Shown here piece after piece: positions 17,586 through 26,729 of a DNA stretch of 64,000 nt. Source of the DNA: Microcoleus asticus IPMA8 (GTDB lineage: Bacteria > Cyanobacteriota > Cyanobacteriia > Cyanobacteriales > Microcoleaceae); assembly GCF_013179805.1 (NCBI RefSeq), contig NZ_SRRZ01000019.1, positions 15,892-79,891 on the forward strand. The letters are read 5' to 3'. Numbering within the stretch: the stretch's first letter is position 1; each line of letters starts with the position of its first letter. The translations under genes were made by a program, and so were the position numbers. The notes under the pieces were generated by a model. The model saw only the letters and a program-made list of their open reading frames with translations, was not told the DNA's origin and ran no database searches.

Positions 17586-18650
17586 CTACAAAATCGAACT
17601 TAAAACCACCTCATTAGCAGCAATCCAATCATAAATATCCTGCAAAGCCGCTTCCGGCCCAATAACAGGCTGCCACCCTGTTTTCTCCATCACCCTAGAA
17701 GAATCAGTAATAAAAATCGGAATATCCCCCGCGCGTTCCTCCAAAACAGGAGGAATCGGAATCGATTTCCCCGTAATCTTTTGGCACAAATCAGTTGTCT
17801 CAACAAAAGAAAGACTGTTGCTCAAACCGCCGCCAACATTAAAAACTTCACCATCTAATTTGGAAAAATTTTCTAACTGATAATTAACTAATCTCAACAA
17901 ATCTTCAACGTGCAGCAAATCCCTAACCTGCTTGCCGCTGCCACCAAAACCGATATAACTCAGCGACTTTTGAAAATAGTGAGCCGCTACCCACAAACCG
18001 CAAACTCCCTGATCGACTTTACCCATTTGCCAAGCCCCGGTAATCAACCCGCAGCGGTTAATAATTGCCGGCACGTTGTATGCTTCCCTGTACTCCTCAA
18101 TCAGCAATTCTGAAGCTAATTTAGTTGCTGCGTAAAGCGAACGGTGTCCTTTTAAAGGGAAGTCTTCTGATATGCCCAACTCCGATATACCGGGTAAAGT
18201 TTGCTCGGGGGCGATCGCAAATCTATTCGGCAACTCTAACAGCTTAACAGACTTGACACTGGCGATCGGATAAACCCGGCTCGTAGACAAAAACAGCAAA
18301 CTCGCACCCGTTTGTCTCGCCAACTCCAAAACATTCACAGTGCCCAGTAAATTCGTTTGCAAAACGTACTGTGGCGAACTAAAACCAGCCAGCACAGAAG
18401 GCTCCGCAGCACAATCTATAATGCAGTCAGCATTCAGTGCAACTGGATCTAAATCTGCCGCTGTGCGAATATCCCCGTAAAAAAACTGAATACCGCAATT
18501 TTTAAGCCGAGGCAGATTCAATTCTGAACCCCGGCGACGCAGGTTATCTAAACAAATTATTTGCCATTCCGGGTGCAGTTTTTTCAGGCCAATTGCCAAA
18601 CAACTGCCGATGAAACCCGCCCCGCCCACAATTAAAATTCTCTCAGGCAT
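17586..18650 (-). CDS. NAD-dependent epimerase/dehydratase, CDP-paratose 2-epimerase-like
   Basis: 354 residues of the extended short-chain dehydrogenase fold: GGAGFIGSCLA at the N-terminus binds NAD, the serine is in LFLSTSRVYP, and YAATKLASE supplies the YxxxK pair. GKQVRDLLHVEDLL and VFNVGGGLSNSLSF resemble the CDP-paratose/tyvelose epimerase group more than GalE. The start overlaps the preceding glycosyltransferase gene by 8 bases, so translation is coupled. Probably makes a nucleotide sugar used by the adjacent lipid-linked sugar synthase. The exact substrate is not determinable; another C2 or C4 epimerase is possible. Confidence 0.82.
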   Translation of the reverse strand: MPERILIVGGAGFIGSCLAIGLKKLHPEWQIICLDNLRRRGSELNLPRLKNCGIQFFYGDIRTAADLDPVALNADCIIDCAAEPSVLAGFSSPQYVLQTNLLGTVNVLELARQTGASLLFLSTSRVYPIASVKSVKLLELPNRFAIAPEQTLPGISELGISEDFPLKGHRSLYAATKLASELLIEEYREAYNVPAIINRCGLITGAWQMGKVDQGVCGLWVAAHYFQKSLSYIGFGGSGKQVRDLLHVEDLLRLVNYQLENFSKLDGEVFNVGGGLSNSLSFVETTDLCQKITGKSIPIPPVLEERAGDIPIFITDSSRVMEKTGWQPVIGPEAALQDIYDWIAANEVVLSSIL

Positions 18651-19404
18651 TCACTTTTAATTTTGCTATCTTTCTAGTCCGGTGGTAGTCGCCGCGAGAG
18701 AGATGTTTTTCGAGCCAGACATACAAGACAATAAACAAATACCGACTCCCCATCTCTTTTATTTTCAGCTTAGAAATACCAGCAGTCCGATTGTACCACC
18801 TCAGAGGAATCACCGTATAGGAAAAACCCCGGACAATTGCTTTTAAAGGCAGTTCCACTGTCAAATTAAAATGATGGCTCAAAATCGGTTGCACGCCTTC
18901 AATCACTTCTCTGCGGTAAATTTTAAAAGCATTGGTGACATCGCTGTACCGCAAGCCGAAAATACTTTTGACAAACCAGTTTGCTAAGCGGTTAATTGCT
19001 AACTTGTGAATTGGATAATCAACTATAAAGCCGCCTTTGATAAAGCGGGAACCGAAAACGCAATCATATCCTTCTTGCAACTTGCGGTATCCTGCTACCA
19101 AATCTATCGGATCGTCGGAAGCATCCGCCATCACAATTGCCACAGCATCTCCGTCAAATTCGGCCAATCCCCGTCGCACCGCAAATCCGAAACCGTTGGG
19201 AGGTTGATTGTTGATGTATCTAACTGTGGGAAAAGTCTCTGACAACTCCTGGCAAATATCAATAGTTCGATCGACACTGTTGTCATTCACAATCAAAATT
19301 TCGTGCGGAATGCCTTCTAAATCAAGCGTCTGGGCGATCGCCCGCACAGTACCGTACAAACAGCCCTCCTCATTGTGGGCTGGTATAATCACAGAAATTT
19401 TCAC
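18643..19404 (-). CDS. Family 2 glycosyltransferase, dolichol-phosphate-mannose-synthase-like
   Basis: 253 residues forming one GT-A domain (ISVIIPAHNEEGCL, IVNDNSVDRT, then MADASDDP as the metal motif). VFGSRFIKGG and YSDVTNAFKIYRREV are typical of DPM1-like enzymes that transfer a sugar to polyprenyl phosphate. Unlike the paralogue at 12.3-13.2 kb it has no C-terminal membrane helices. It lies 3 bases after the upstream membrane-protein gene and overlaps the following epimerase gene, giving a three-gene unit: membrane protein, lipid-sugar synthase, sugar epimerase. That order fits delivery of a modified sugar to a GT-C-type enzyme. Confidence 0.88.
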   Translation of the reverse strand: MKISVIIPAHNEEGCLYGTVRAIAQTLDLEGIPHEILIVNDNSVDRTIDICQELSETFPTVRYINNQPPNGFGFAVRRGLAEFDGDAVAIVMADASDDPIDLVAGYRKLQEGYDCVFGSRFIKGGFIVDYPIHKLAINRLANWFVKSIFGLRYSDVTNAFKIYRREVIEGVQPILSHHFNLTVELPLKAIVRGFSYTVIPLRWYNRTAGISKLKIKEMGSRYLFIVLYVWLEKHLSRGDYHRTRKIAKLKVNA

Positions 19405-19407
19405 TCC

Positions 19408-21270
19408 TCATCCTCCGCGCAACTGGACAAACTGGTTGTCAACAGGATTATACACCCAAGCTTTAATTTCCGTTTGGGCGATCGGAAAATTATTATCCGA
19501 CAATTCAACAGCCCACCTTGCATTGTTGTATAATTCAGATTTTAAACTCTTAGCTATATCAGGACTGTCCAAATTTACATAAGCGTTAGCAAAAAAAGAT
19601 TGTTTATCTCCGACAGATAGCAGTACAATGTTCGGCTGTTTCAAATTTTCTGGCAAAACCGCCCAACCCGCAGCCTTGACAGCAGCCTTTTTCTTGAGAA
19701 TCACCGATTTTTCGCTGGTTTGAGGTTTCTCTAAATAGCCGTAAACTTTCTCGGTATTAGAAATAAACTCTACATTTTTCGCGAACTTTCTCCAACCTAT
19801 TTTGTCGATAATTGCCGCGCCTTCTCTCACGAGCCAAGTTTTTTTGCTCAGCACCCTCAAACAGCTTTCCGGCGAATTATCAAAAAAATCAGACTGTTCC
19901 AGATAGTTAATTAACTGCAAACAATCTTGAGCGCCTTGTTTGTAAAGAAGTGCCGTTCGAGATTGGGCGATCGCCTGTTGAGAGTTAACAATAATTGTAG
20001 TAATTAACAGCCCTGCCAACATCCGATAAAAAAAAATGTAGTTGTGGTTTAACGTTGCTTTTGTTTCTTGATATTTGCCTCGGAAAAACAATTGCCCTAG
20101 CTGAACCAAAGCAATTAACAGCAAAATCGAATTCGTCGTATATCTCGACGATTCGAGCGCCTGAATCGCCCCAAATTCGGCCCTACCAGCAGTAATAAAC
20201 AGAGCCGATAAAACCGAAAAAAAACCTATTGACAGCCAAGGTAAAGCATCGTGATTTTCACTAATATCATTCCTATTTGTCATTGCGAGGTACGAAGCAA
20301 TCGCTGGGGCTGGAGATTGCTTTGCAGGGCTCGCAATGACGAAGAAATAGAATCCCAAAAATAAGAAAATTGCAAATATTAGCAAGCCAACCAGTGCAGA
20401 AATACCCGGAAAACGTACAAGTGGTGAACCCAACAAACTCAAAAAATAATCAATCACTACAAGTGGCTTGCTCAACAATGAAATAATACTTGCTTTCCGA
20501 CTGGGATGATAATCAATTGAGTAAACAGCACAAGTTGCCACAAACAGCAGCATCCAGACAATAATTTTTTTTCTTTTCTGCGCGGCATTTCCTTCTAAAG
20601 CCGCTACAGCCGGAATTGCTGCTAACCAAGAAAGCAAACCTTGGGCTAGGGAAAAACTAGCAATAAAGCAGAATACAGCAGCAATAGAGATTCTAATATA
20701 GTGAAGTACAGATATCGGGTAGGGACACGGCACTGCCGTGTCCCTACTGTATTTCATCCGATTAAAAACCGCTATATTAGGCAATAATTTGGGATTTGAA
20801 ACCAGCGCATAAACCGCAGCTACAAAACACAAATTTACAAAAAACCACGCTAATTGAAATCCCCAAAGCCAGTTTTCGTACTGAACTAGGGAACACACCA
20901 AAATACAAGTTAAAATATTAGCTAAATGCCACAAATCATCCCCAACATTCTTAACTTGCATTGAGGATAACTTGTACATAGCGATAAAAGTTATCGCAGC
21001 CAAACCTATGCTGAGACACAACTGATAATTAATATTCCATCTGGAAGCAAAAGCCAGCACCGCAATAATTATTTTCGGGAACACTATGCGGTGATTGCTG
21101 TGCAAAGCCCAAAAATCGTTAAAAGTTACATTTCCCTGAGCTATTTTCTCAAAAAGGCTAGCTAACCTCCACTCGTCATCAACGGGAACGTTAACGCTAA
21201 AATTCGCTACAAATCCGATTAACAAGACAACAGGAATTAGATATAAAGTAAATAAAATAAATTTTTTCAT
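19408..21270 (-). CDS. Polytopic membrane protein with two palindromic repeats embedded in frame
   Basis: About 620 residues from ATG 21270 (MKKFILFTLYLIPVVLL). Roughly eleven membrane helices lie before residue ~420, then a soluble region of ~190 residues. The first loop has NVPVDDEWRLASLFEK, and HSNHRIVFPKI follows, as in the relative at 13.3 kb; a GT-C-type enzyme or polymerase is plausible but unproven. The frame stays open 42 codons further upstream, but that DNA is a dispersed repeat (21350-21461), so I rejected the longer start. Two further repeats lie inside the gene and encode RDTAVPCPYP and IASPAKQSPAPAIASYLAMT. Tightly followed by the sugar synthase gene. Confidence 0.62.
   Translation of the reverse strand: MKKFILFTLYLIPVVLLIGFVANFSVNVPVDDEWRLASLFEKIAQGNVTFNDFWALHSNHRIVFPKIIIAVLAFASRWNINYQLCLSIGLAAITFIAMYKLSSMQVKNVGDDLWHLANILTCILVCSLVQYENWLWGFQLAWFFVNLCFVAAVYALVSNPKLLPNIAVFNRMKYSRDTAVPCPYPISVLHYIRISIAAVFCFIASFSLAQGLLSWLAAIPAVAALEGNAAQKRKKIIVWMLLFVATCAVYSIDYHPSRKASIISLLSKPLVVIDYFLSLLGSPLVRFPGISALVGLLIFAIFLFLGFYFFVIASPAKQSPAPAIASYLAMTNRNDISENHDALPWLSIGFFSVLSALFITAGRAEFGAIQALESSRYTTNSILLLIALVQLGQLFFRGKYQETKATLNHNYIFFYRMLAGLLITTIIVNSQQAIAQSRTALLYKQGAQDCLQLINYLEQSDFFDNSPESCLRVLSKKTWLVREGAAIIDKIGWRKFAKNVEFISNTEKVYGYLEKPQTSEKSVILKKKAAVKAAGWAVLPENLKQPNIVLLSVGDKQSFFANAYVNLDSPDIAKSLKSELYNNARWAVELSDNNFPIAQTEIKAWVYNPVDNQFVQLRGG
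20279..20340. repeat. GTCATTGCGAGG-type palindromic repeat inside a coding region
   Basis: Left arm GTCATTGCGAGGTACGAAGC, right arm ending GGGCTCGCAATGAC; the inner parts GAAGCAATCGC and GATTGCTTTGC also pair. A related half-copy lies at 44139-44187. The 62-base insert leaves the reading frame open. Confidence 0.8.
20719..20747. repeat. Perfect 29-base palindrome inside a coding region
   Basis: Arm GTAGGGACACGGCA (20719-20732), one central base, then its exact complement (20734-20747). From memory, hairpins of this sort are common interspersed elements in cyanobacteria. Here it encodes part of RDTAVPCPYP. Confidence 0.85.
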
Positions 21271-21349
21271 TAATGTGCGATCGATTGCAGCCACAATTTT
21301 ATACCAAGCTGCGCTCCAATTTTCTTTTAAGTAGGTCGCTCTAATTCTA

Positions 21350-21461
21350 CTCGTTAGCAGGCAGAGCCTGGTAACCCCGGGAGGATCTGCCTCCATTTTT
21401 TATGAAAGCTTGCAAGGCAGATCCTCTGGACATGGGTTCCCTGGCTCTTCCAGGGAACCAG
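21350..21461. repeat. CAGGCAGAGCCTGG-family repeat, intergenic copy
   Basis: Reads GCAGGCAGAGCCTGG, then GGAGGATCTGCCTCC, a spacer, GGCAGATCCTCTGGACATGG and a closing TTCCCTGGCTCTTCCAGGGAA hairpin. The same order of hairpins occurs at 45306-45424. Lies between the hlyD-like gene and the downstream membrane-protein gene. Confidence 0.85.
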
Positions 21462-21529
21462 TTACAATTAGTCCCCCTCTGCTGGGAATTTGGTTGTGTA
21501 GTAGCGAATTCTGTTCGCCTCGAATCAAC

Positions 21530-23536
21530 CTACTTAACAGTCTTGAACGTATCCAGTTTCCCAGTAAATCGGTTGATAAACATCTGCAAAACAGTCCGCT
21601 TGCCGATATTAATATTAGAACTCACGGACATTCCAGACTGCAAACCAACCTCCACTTCATTTGCCTTGCCCTTGTTCAAAACAAACTTCTGATTCTTGAG
21701 CTTAATTTTGGTTTTGAAAGCGTAGTATTTCCGCAGTTCAGTAGGAGGCTCAGCATCGCTGCTAATCTCTTTCACTTCACCCTCAGCAGTACCAAACTCC
21801 ATAGCAGGGAAAGCTTCCACATTCACTTCCACAGGCACGCATTGGTATTTCGTCAAACCCAGTTTCTCTCTGTTAACTTCCTTCTCAGGACACACGCAAC
21901 TTTTACCCTTTTCGCAATCAATCTTTTCTCCATCTAATTGTTTGCCGTGATACGGCTCCAATTTTTCCCGCTTCTGTCTCAAAGCATCCAATACCAGAGC
22001 CACATTGCTGTTTTCCAGGTAAACAACTGCTTCCAGACCGTTTTCGTCATCCAAAACCTTGAGTAGCTTTTCAGTTTGCTGCGCTTCGTAATAAGCTTCT
22101 TCGCATCGTTGTGGGCGCGGTTCGCCCGGTTTCAGCACCGAATTAATAATGGATTGGCATATCGGATCTTTCGCCATATCCAACTTAGCATTCTCCTTCT
22201 TAGAAGGTTTCAAATCGAAGATAACGCCCGATACCGGAGCCTTCATAACTTGAGTGTCGCGGGTTTGCTGCGCTTTTTCAAGTTGAGCATTGATTTCTGA
22301 TAGCTTTTTCAAGTTTTCTACCTTGAAGCGACTTAGCTGAGAATCGCTGCTGGCAATTTGTTTCTGGTTTTCAGCAATTTTGGTGTAAAGTTCTTTTGCC
22401 CAGGAATCCTTGGTGTTTTTCAACTGTTCTTCGGCCCGGCTGATGGACTCCTGAAGGCGCGCTTGCTCTCCTTGCTGGCGCTGTATTTCAGCACTAATTT
22501 TTTGGATGTCACCTTGACGCGCGTTAATTTCACCTCGGCGCGTATTTATCTCACCTCGGCGCGTGTTAATTTCGCCTTTGCGGGCGTTAATTTCACCTTC
22601 GCGCTGCTTGATTTGATCTTGCTGTTTGAGAACGTCGCTTTGGCCTCTGAAAACATCTTGTTCCTGTTTTTCTTTTTGCAGTTCAGCGATCGCTCCTTGC
22701 TCTACCAGAGGGCCGAGTCTGCCTAGAATGTTTTGATTCGACTTCAATACTTGTTGGGATTTCGCTAACTGTTCGTCCGCCAAATCTCTCTGAGCCATGG
22801 CAGATTTTACTTGCTCTTGCGAAGAACTTAACTGCTGCTGAGCATAATTTAATTGGTTCTGGGCAAAACCCAGTTGTTGCTGTGCTACGGTCATTTGATC
22901 GCCTGCGGCTTTCTCAGCATCCTGAGCTTGCTTCAGTTGTTTGTCCAACTCCTGAACTTGTCCTTGGGCTGCGGCTACGCGAGACAAAAATTCCGATCGA
23001 TAATTAACATAAAGCCCTTGCTGAGCAGCATCAAAATTTCCGCTCGCTCCCCGATTGAGGTACAGCTCGTCAATCAAAGCTTGCAGCACTTGATTTTGTG
23101 CCGTGAGGCTCTGTCTGTCTTTGATAGTTGATTCTAGGCTTGAAGGAATAGGGCCTTGAATTTTGCCGTTAACCACATCTTCGTAAAATTTGTTTTCCTT
23201 TTCCAGAGCCTCTTTACTTTTCTTAACAGAAGTTAAATCAGCACTGGATGCAAGGGGGTTAAAAGTGAGCAAAGGCTGGTTTTTTTCTACCCGATCGCCA
23301 TTTTCAACGTGAACTCTCACCACAGCTCCTGTAGCAGGTGCTTGGATGTCTCTAGCACCATCTTTGAGTTCTAATTGGCCGATAGCGGGGACAGCTTGCT
23401 CTACGCTAGCAAAATAAGCCCAAACTACAGCAGAAGTGGTCATCAGCATGATCATCCACAAAAACAAGTGCGACCAAATCGCTGGTTTTTCGAGAATGAC
23501 TGGTTGCTCAGAAAGTATTACCGATTTCATGGCCAT
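21530..23536 (-). CDS. HlyD-family membrane fusion protein of a type I secretion system
   Basis: 668 residues. One N-terminal membrane helix (LFLWMIMLMTTSAVVWAYF), then the biotinyl-lipoyl half-motif (GQLELKDGARDIQAPATGAVVRV), a coiled-coil hairpin from ~120 to ~430, the second lipoyl half (VMKAPVSGVIFDLKP), and a C-terminal beta-barrel ending near LQSGMSVSSNI. It would bridge the inner-membrane ABC exporter and a TolC-like channel. Within the coil, residues ~312-345 are near-exact seven-residue repeats (GEINARK, GEINTRR). A Cys-bearing insertion (KGKSCVCPEKE, YQCVPVE) lies between the second lipoyl half and the barrel. Follows the ABC gene by 52 bases. The coil is longer than in many HlyD proteins. 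Confidence 0.9.
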   Translation of the reverse strand: MAMKSVILSEQPVILEKPAIWSHLFLWMIMLMTTSAVVWAYFASVEQAVPAIGQLELKDGARDIQAPATGAVVRVHVENGDRVEKNQPLLTFNPLASSADLTSVKKSKEALEKENKFYEDVVNGKIQGPIPSSLESTIKDRQSLTAQNQVLQALIDELYLNRGASGNFDAAQQGLYVNYRSEFLSRVAAAQGQVQELDKQLKQAQDAEKAAGDQMTVAQQQLGFAQNQLNYAQQQLSSSQEQVKSAMAQRDLADEQLAKSQQVLKSNQNILGRLGPLVEQGAIAELQKEKQEQDVFRGQSDVLKQQDQIKQREGEINARKGEINTRRGEINTRRGEINARQGDIQKISAEIQRQQGEQARLQESISRAEEQLKNTKDSWAKELYTKIAENQKQIASSDSQLSRFKVENLKKLSEINAQLEKAQQTRDTQVMKAPVSGVIFDLKPSKKENAKLDMAKDPICQSIINSVLKPGEPRPQRCEEAYYEAQQTEKLLKVLDDENGLEAVVYLENSNVALVLDALRQKREKLEPYHGKQLDGEKIDCEKGKSCVCPEKEVNREKLGLTKYQCVPVEVNVEAFPAMEFGTAEGEVKEISSDAEPPTELRKYYAFKTKIKLKNQKFVLNKGKANEVEVGLQSGMSVSSNINIGKRTVLQMFINRFTGKLDTFKTVK
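22509..22595 (-). repeat. 21-bp tandem repeats in the hlyD-like gene
   Basis: About four to five units of a 21-base sequence encoding GEIN(A/T)R(K/R/Q) heptads. Because 21 bases equals one coiled-coil heptad, unit gain or loss would change hairpin length without breaking frame or heptad register. Confidence 0.85.
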
Positions 23537-23588
23537 TTGTTAGTTTTCAGTTGTTAATTGTTAGTTATCAGTTGTGCGTTTTTAGATA

Positions 23589-26500
23589 TCAGGTATTCGA
23601 TGACTCTTGTTGTTGGAAGAGACAGTAGTAACGCCCTTTAAGAGCCATTAATTCTTTATGACTTCCTCGCTCGACTACAGAACCTTGATCCATCATAATA
23701 ATTATGTCGGCGTTTTGGATTGTAGTCAGGCGGTGAGTAATGAAAAACACAGTGCGACCGGCGAAAGCTTCTGCTAAGTTATTGCAAACTTGGCGTTCGG
23801 AATGGTAGTCTAGGGCGCTTGTAGCTTCGTCCAGAATCAGCAGTTTCGGGTTTTGCAAAATCGTGCGGGCGATCGCCAAACGCTGCCTTTGACCTCCAGA
23901 AAGCGACGCACCCCGCTCTCCGACGATCGTATTGTAACCAGCAGGCAAGCCCATAATAAAATCGTGAGCCACCGCTAGTTTCGCAGCTCGCACAATCTCA
24001 TCCGTACTCGCATCGGGATTGCTCAGAGCAATATTTTCCTGCACAGTACAGTTAAACAGCAAAGTATCTTGCAGCACCACCCCAAGTTGGCTGCGCAGCG
24101 AATATAATTCCACCTTGGCAATGTCGTACCCGTCAATAAAAATCCGGCCCGACAGCGGCGGATAAAGACGCTGTAACAACTTCATCGCCGTACTTTTTCC
24201 GGAACCGCTTCCCCCCACAATTCCCACAAAACTGCCAGCGGGAAATTCCAAATTCACATTCGCCAGTTGCAGCGGCCCGCTTTCGAGAAATCTGAAGGAA
24301 ACCTCCTCATAGGTAACCTGCCCTTGAATTGCCGGCAGCGGGATATTGCTGCGGTCTTCATCGCTGGTTTCCGTCGGCGTATCGACCACATCCTTAAGCA
24401 TATCGATCGACATCGAGACTTCTTGGAAACTCTGCCACACGCTCACAAAACGCAGCAGCGAACCAGTCACGTTGCCGGAAATAATTCGGAAAGCAATCAA
24501 CTGACCCAAAGTAATTTCATTTCCCAGTACCAAATAAGCTCCCACCCACAACTGAGCTAAGTTACCCACCTGGTTTAAAAAGCTGCTAATCGTACCGGCC
24601 GCAGTCCCAGTGATAATTGTTTTAAAACTGGCTGTAATGTATTTTGCGTAGCGGCTAGACCATTCCCAGCGGGATTTCAATTCAATATTTTGAGCCTTAA
24701 CAGTTTGAATCCCGCTGACTACTTCCACTAGATAAGATTGAGAGTCAGCAAAACGCATATTTCTCTGTTTGATCAGGCGCAGCACCAGCGGATTGATTAG
24801 AACAATCATCAGCCCCAGTATCGGTACCACTGCCAAAGATACAAACGTTAGCTTCACGCTGTAGGAGATCATAACGGCGACGTAAACCACCGAAAATACC
24901 GCATCGAGAACCACTGTCAGAGCTGTACTCGTCATGAATTCCCGAATCTGGCCCATCATGCTGAATTTGTAAACCAAATCTCCTACGCGCCGGTTGTCAA
25001 AGTAATTTTGGGGCAGCCGGAGCAAGTGGTCGATTACCTCCGCACTCAATTTGACATCAATGCGGTTTGAGGTATCTATAAACAAAAAGGTACGCAAACC
25101 GTTGAGCAGTCCTTCAAACAGGGCAACACCTAACAGAAATGCGCCCAAAATATCCAAGGTGTCGATGCTGCGCTGACCTAATACTTTATCAATAATTACT
25201 TGGCTGATTAATGGGTTGGCAAGACCAAATAACTGTACAAAAAACGAAGCGAGCAACACCTCAAAAAACACTGTCTTGTGTTCCATGAGAGCCGGCACAA
25301 ACCACCAGAAGCTGAACTGCTCTTTTTGTTCGACTTGCGGAGCTTGCAGCAGCAGGACTTCTCCTGATTCTCCCCAGATTTCTTTAAACTGAGGTATCCG
25401 CTTCCGCATCAGCCCCTGTTCGGGCGTGGCGAGCACCAATTCTTGCTCGGTGATGCTGTAAATAATGGCAAAGGTATCTTGCCATTTAATCATTACGGGG
25501 GCTTTGATGCGGTTGATGGCTTCTGCTGGCACTTGCGCCAATTGAGGCGTGAGGCCGATGCTTTGGGCGATCGCCCCGCAGGCTTGCATACTGATAGAAC
25601 CAGCAGTTTTTAACTGATTTTCTAGAACTTTGCGGATGATATCTCGACGAAACTTGAGGCCGAAATACTTGCTCAACATCTGGAAGCAAGCTAGCGGGCT
25701 GTCAATCTGCCCTTTGGCGCGGAAAACTGGGTATCTCGCCGCATCCTTTGGTTGGTCGGTTTTGGGTTCTGGGGGACGGTCTGGACCGGGTAGAACCTCG
25801 ATGAATTTTCCGCCGGGCGGATTCTGCCCTGGGCTTACTATGTCTGCCGTGCCATTTAATGAGTCTGTTTCGGGTTGGGGTTCTGGGGGTTCCCGGAAGC
25901 CGACCAAGCGGGCGCCGAGGCGGCCTTCTATTTTTAAGGATTTGGCTGCGTTTTCCACAGAGAAGCGGCTGCCGGTGGGAAAGTCGCCCAAGACGCCGCT
26001 GCTGACGAGCCAAATTCGATCGGCATCTAGCTCTTTGGCGAGGTCTTGAGTTTTTTTGTTGCCGTTGGGCACGTTGACAACTGTCGCATCTTGCCAAGCT
26101 TGCAGGGTGAGTTCCTTGAGATTGGAAGTGCCGTCTGCTTGGCGCTGCAACTCCAGGCTCAACAGTTCAAATACTTCGCTCAAGGAACAGTGTTCGCGAA
26201 AGGCTTCTCCAAATGTCGGCTGTTTTTCCAGTACGCTCAGGAAATCTTCGGCAGGTAGGACGATCGCAATCACATCTGTAGAGGCGATGGCGGTTTCGCA
26301 GGGAACTCCCCTGAGCAAGCCAGCCCAGCCGAGAATTTCCTGCGACTGCACCAACCGCAAACTTACGTGACGCTGCGAGCGCTGGTCAAAGCCCAGCAGC
26401 CGGGCCTGGCCTTGATAGATAATTGCCACCTGAGTCGGCATTTTTTCCCGTTCAAACAGCGGTTGCCCCGTCCGGTAGCCGAGGAGTTGGCATTTAGCCA

Positions 26501-26597
26501 CCAAGGCTGTCAGAGCCGTCTCTGACAGTCGGTCAAAGGGAGGTGTTTGAGCTAGGAAATCCTGAATTTGGGAGAGGGAAACAGCGGAAGAAGTCAT
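23589..26597 (-). CDS. Type I secretion ABC exporter with cNMP-like and degenerate C39 domains
   Basis: 1002 residues. N-terminal cyclic-nucleotide-binding-like domain (~15-135), a variable linker, a C39 peptidase-like domain (~285-415), six membrane helices (~430-720) and an ABC ATPase (~760-1000) with Walker A GGSGSGKST, signature LSGGQRQRLAIA, Walker B LLILDEATSALD and the switch histidine FITHR. In the C39 region the family DCG is DSP, and the histidine and aspartate positions read QDTF and TPEQG, so Cys, His and Asp all appear lost. It should act as a chaperone-like domain as in HlyB, not cut a leader. The cNMP pocket also lacks its usual Glu and Arg (LGWAGLL, PCETAIA). Between the isomerase gene and the hlyD-like gene; exports an unidentified protein. 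Confidence 0.92.
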   Translation of the reverse strand: MTSSAVSLSQIQDFLAQTPPFDRLSETALTALVAKCQLLGYRTGQPLFEREKMPTQVAIIYQGQARLLGFDQRSQRHVSLRLVQSQEILGWAGLLRGVPCETAIASTDVIAIVLPAEDFLSVLEKQPTFGEAFREHCSLSEVFELLSLELQRQADGTSNLKELTLQAWQDATVVNVPNGNKKTQDLAKELDADRIWLVSSGVLGDFPTGSRFSVENAAKSLKIEGRLGARLVGFREPPEPQPETDSLNGTADIVSPGQNPPGGKFIEVLPGPDRPPEPKTDQPKDAARYPVFRAKGQIDSPLACFQMLSKYFGLKFRRDIIRKVLENQLKTAGSISMQACGAIAQSIGLTPQLAQVPAEAINRIKAPVMIKWQDTFAIIYSITEQELVLATPEQGLMRKRIPQFKEIWGESGEVLLLQAPQVEQKEQFSFWWFVPALMEHKTVFFEVLLASFFVQLFGLANPLISQVIIDKVLGQRSIDTLDILGAFLLGVALFEGLLNGLRTFLFIDTSNRIDVKLSAEVIDHLLRLPQNYFDNRRVGDLVYKFSMMGQIREFMTSTALTVVLDAVFSVVYVAVMISYSVKLTFVSLAVVPILGLMIVLINPLVLRLIKQRNMRFADSQSYLVEVVSGIQTVKAQNIELKSRWEWSSRYAKYITASFKTIITGTAAGTISSFLNQVGNLAQLWVGAYLVLGNEITLGQLIAFRIISGNVTGSLLRFVSVWQSFQEVSMSIDMLKDVVDTPTETSDEDRSNIPLPAIQGQVTYEEVSFRFLESGPLQLANVNLEFPAGSFVGIVGGSGSGKSTAMKLLQRLYPPLSGRIFIDGYDIAKVELYSLRSQLGVVLQDTLLFNCTVQENIALSNPDASTDEIVRAAKLAVAHDFIMGLPAGYNTIVGERGASLSGGQRQRLAIARTILQNPKLLILDEATSALDYHSERQVCNNLAEAFAGRTVFFITHRLTTIQNADIIIMMDQGSVVERGSHKELMALKGRYYCLFQQQESSNT

Positions 26598-26599
26598 CC

Positions 26600-26715
26600 A
26601 ATTTTAGATTTTAGATTTTAGATTTAAGATTGAATCCACAGATGAATCCAGGGGGTTTTTGTCAGGATGCTACGCTTTTTCAAGTCTCCACGGATAAATC
26701 CGGGGGCCCCTGACC
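26600..26715. repeat. Composite repeat: heptamer tract plus GGATAAATCCGGGGG motifs, copy 1
   Basis: TTTTAGATTTTAGATTTTAG tract (26602-26626) followed by CCACAGATGAATCCAGGGGG and CCACGGATAAATCCGGGGGC. The same components occur at 36841-36997 and, inverted, at 44201-44340. Fills the gap between the isomerase and ABC exporter genes. Confidence 0.75.
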
Positions 26716-26729
26716 AAATTGCTTGATTG

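Noticed and set aside
21271..21396. 42-codon N-terminal extension of the membrane protein
   Set aside because: The distal part of the extension (MEADPPGVTRLCLL) is encoded by a dispersed hairpin repeat, and the later ATG directly precedes a clean signal-anchor helix.
25660..25720. Active C39 leader peptidase in the exporter
   Set aside because: The catalytic Cys, His and Asp positions read Ser, Thr and Thr, so only a degenerate domain is supported.
26150..26550. cAMP-responsive exporter
   Set aside because: The cNMP-like domain lacks the usual phosphate-cassette Glu and Arg, so nucleotide binding is not supported.
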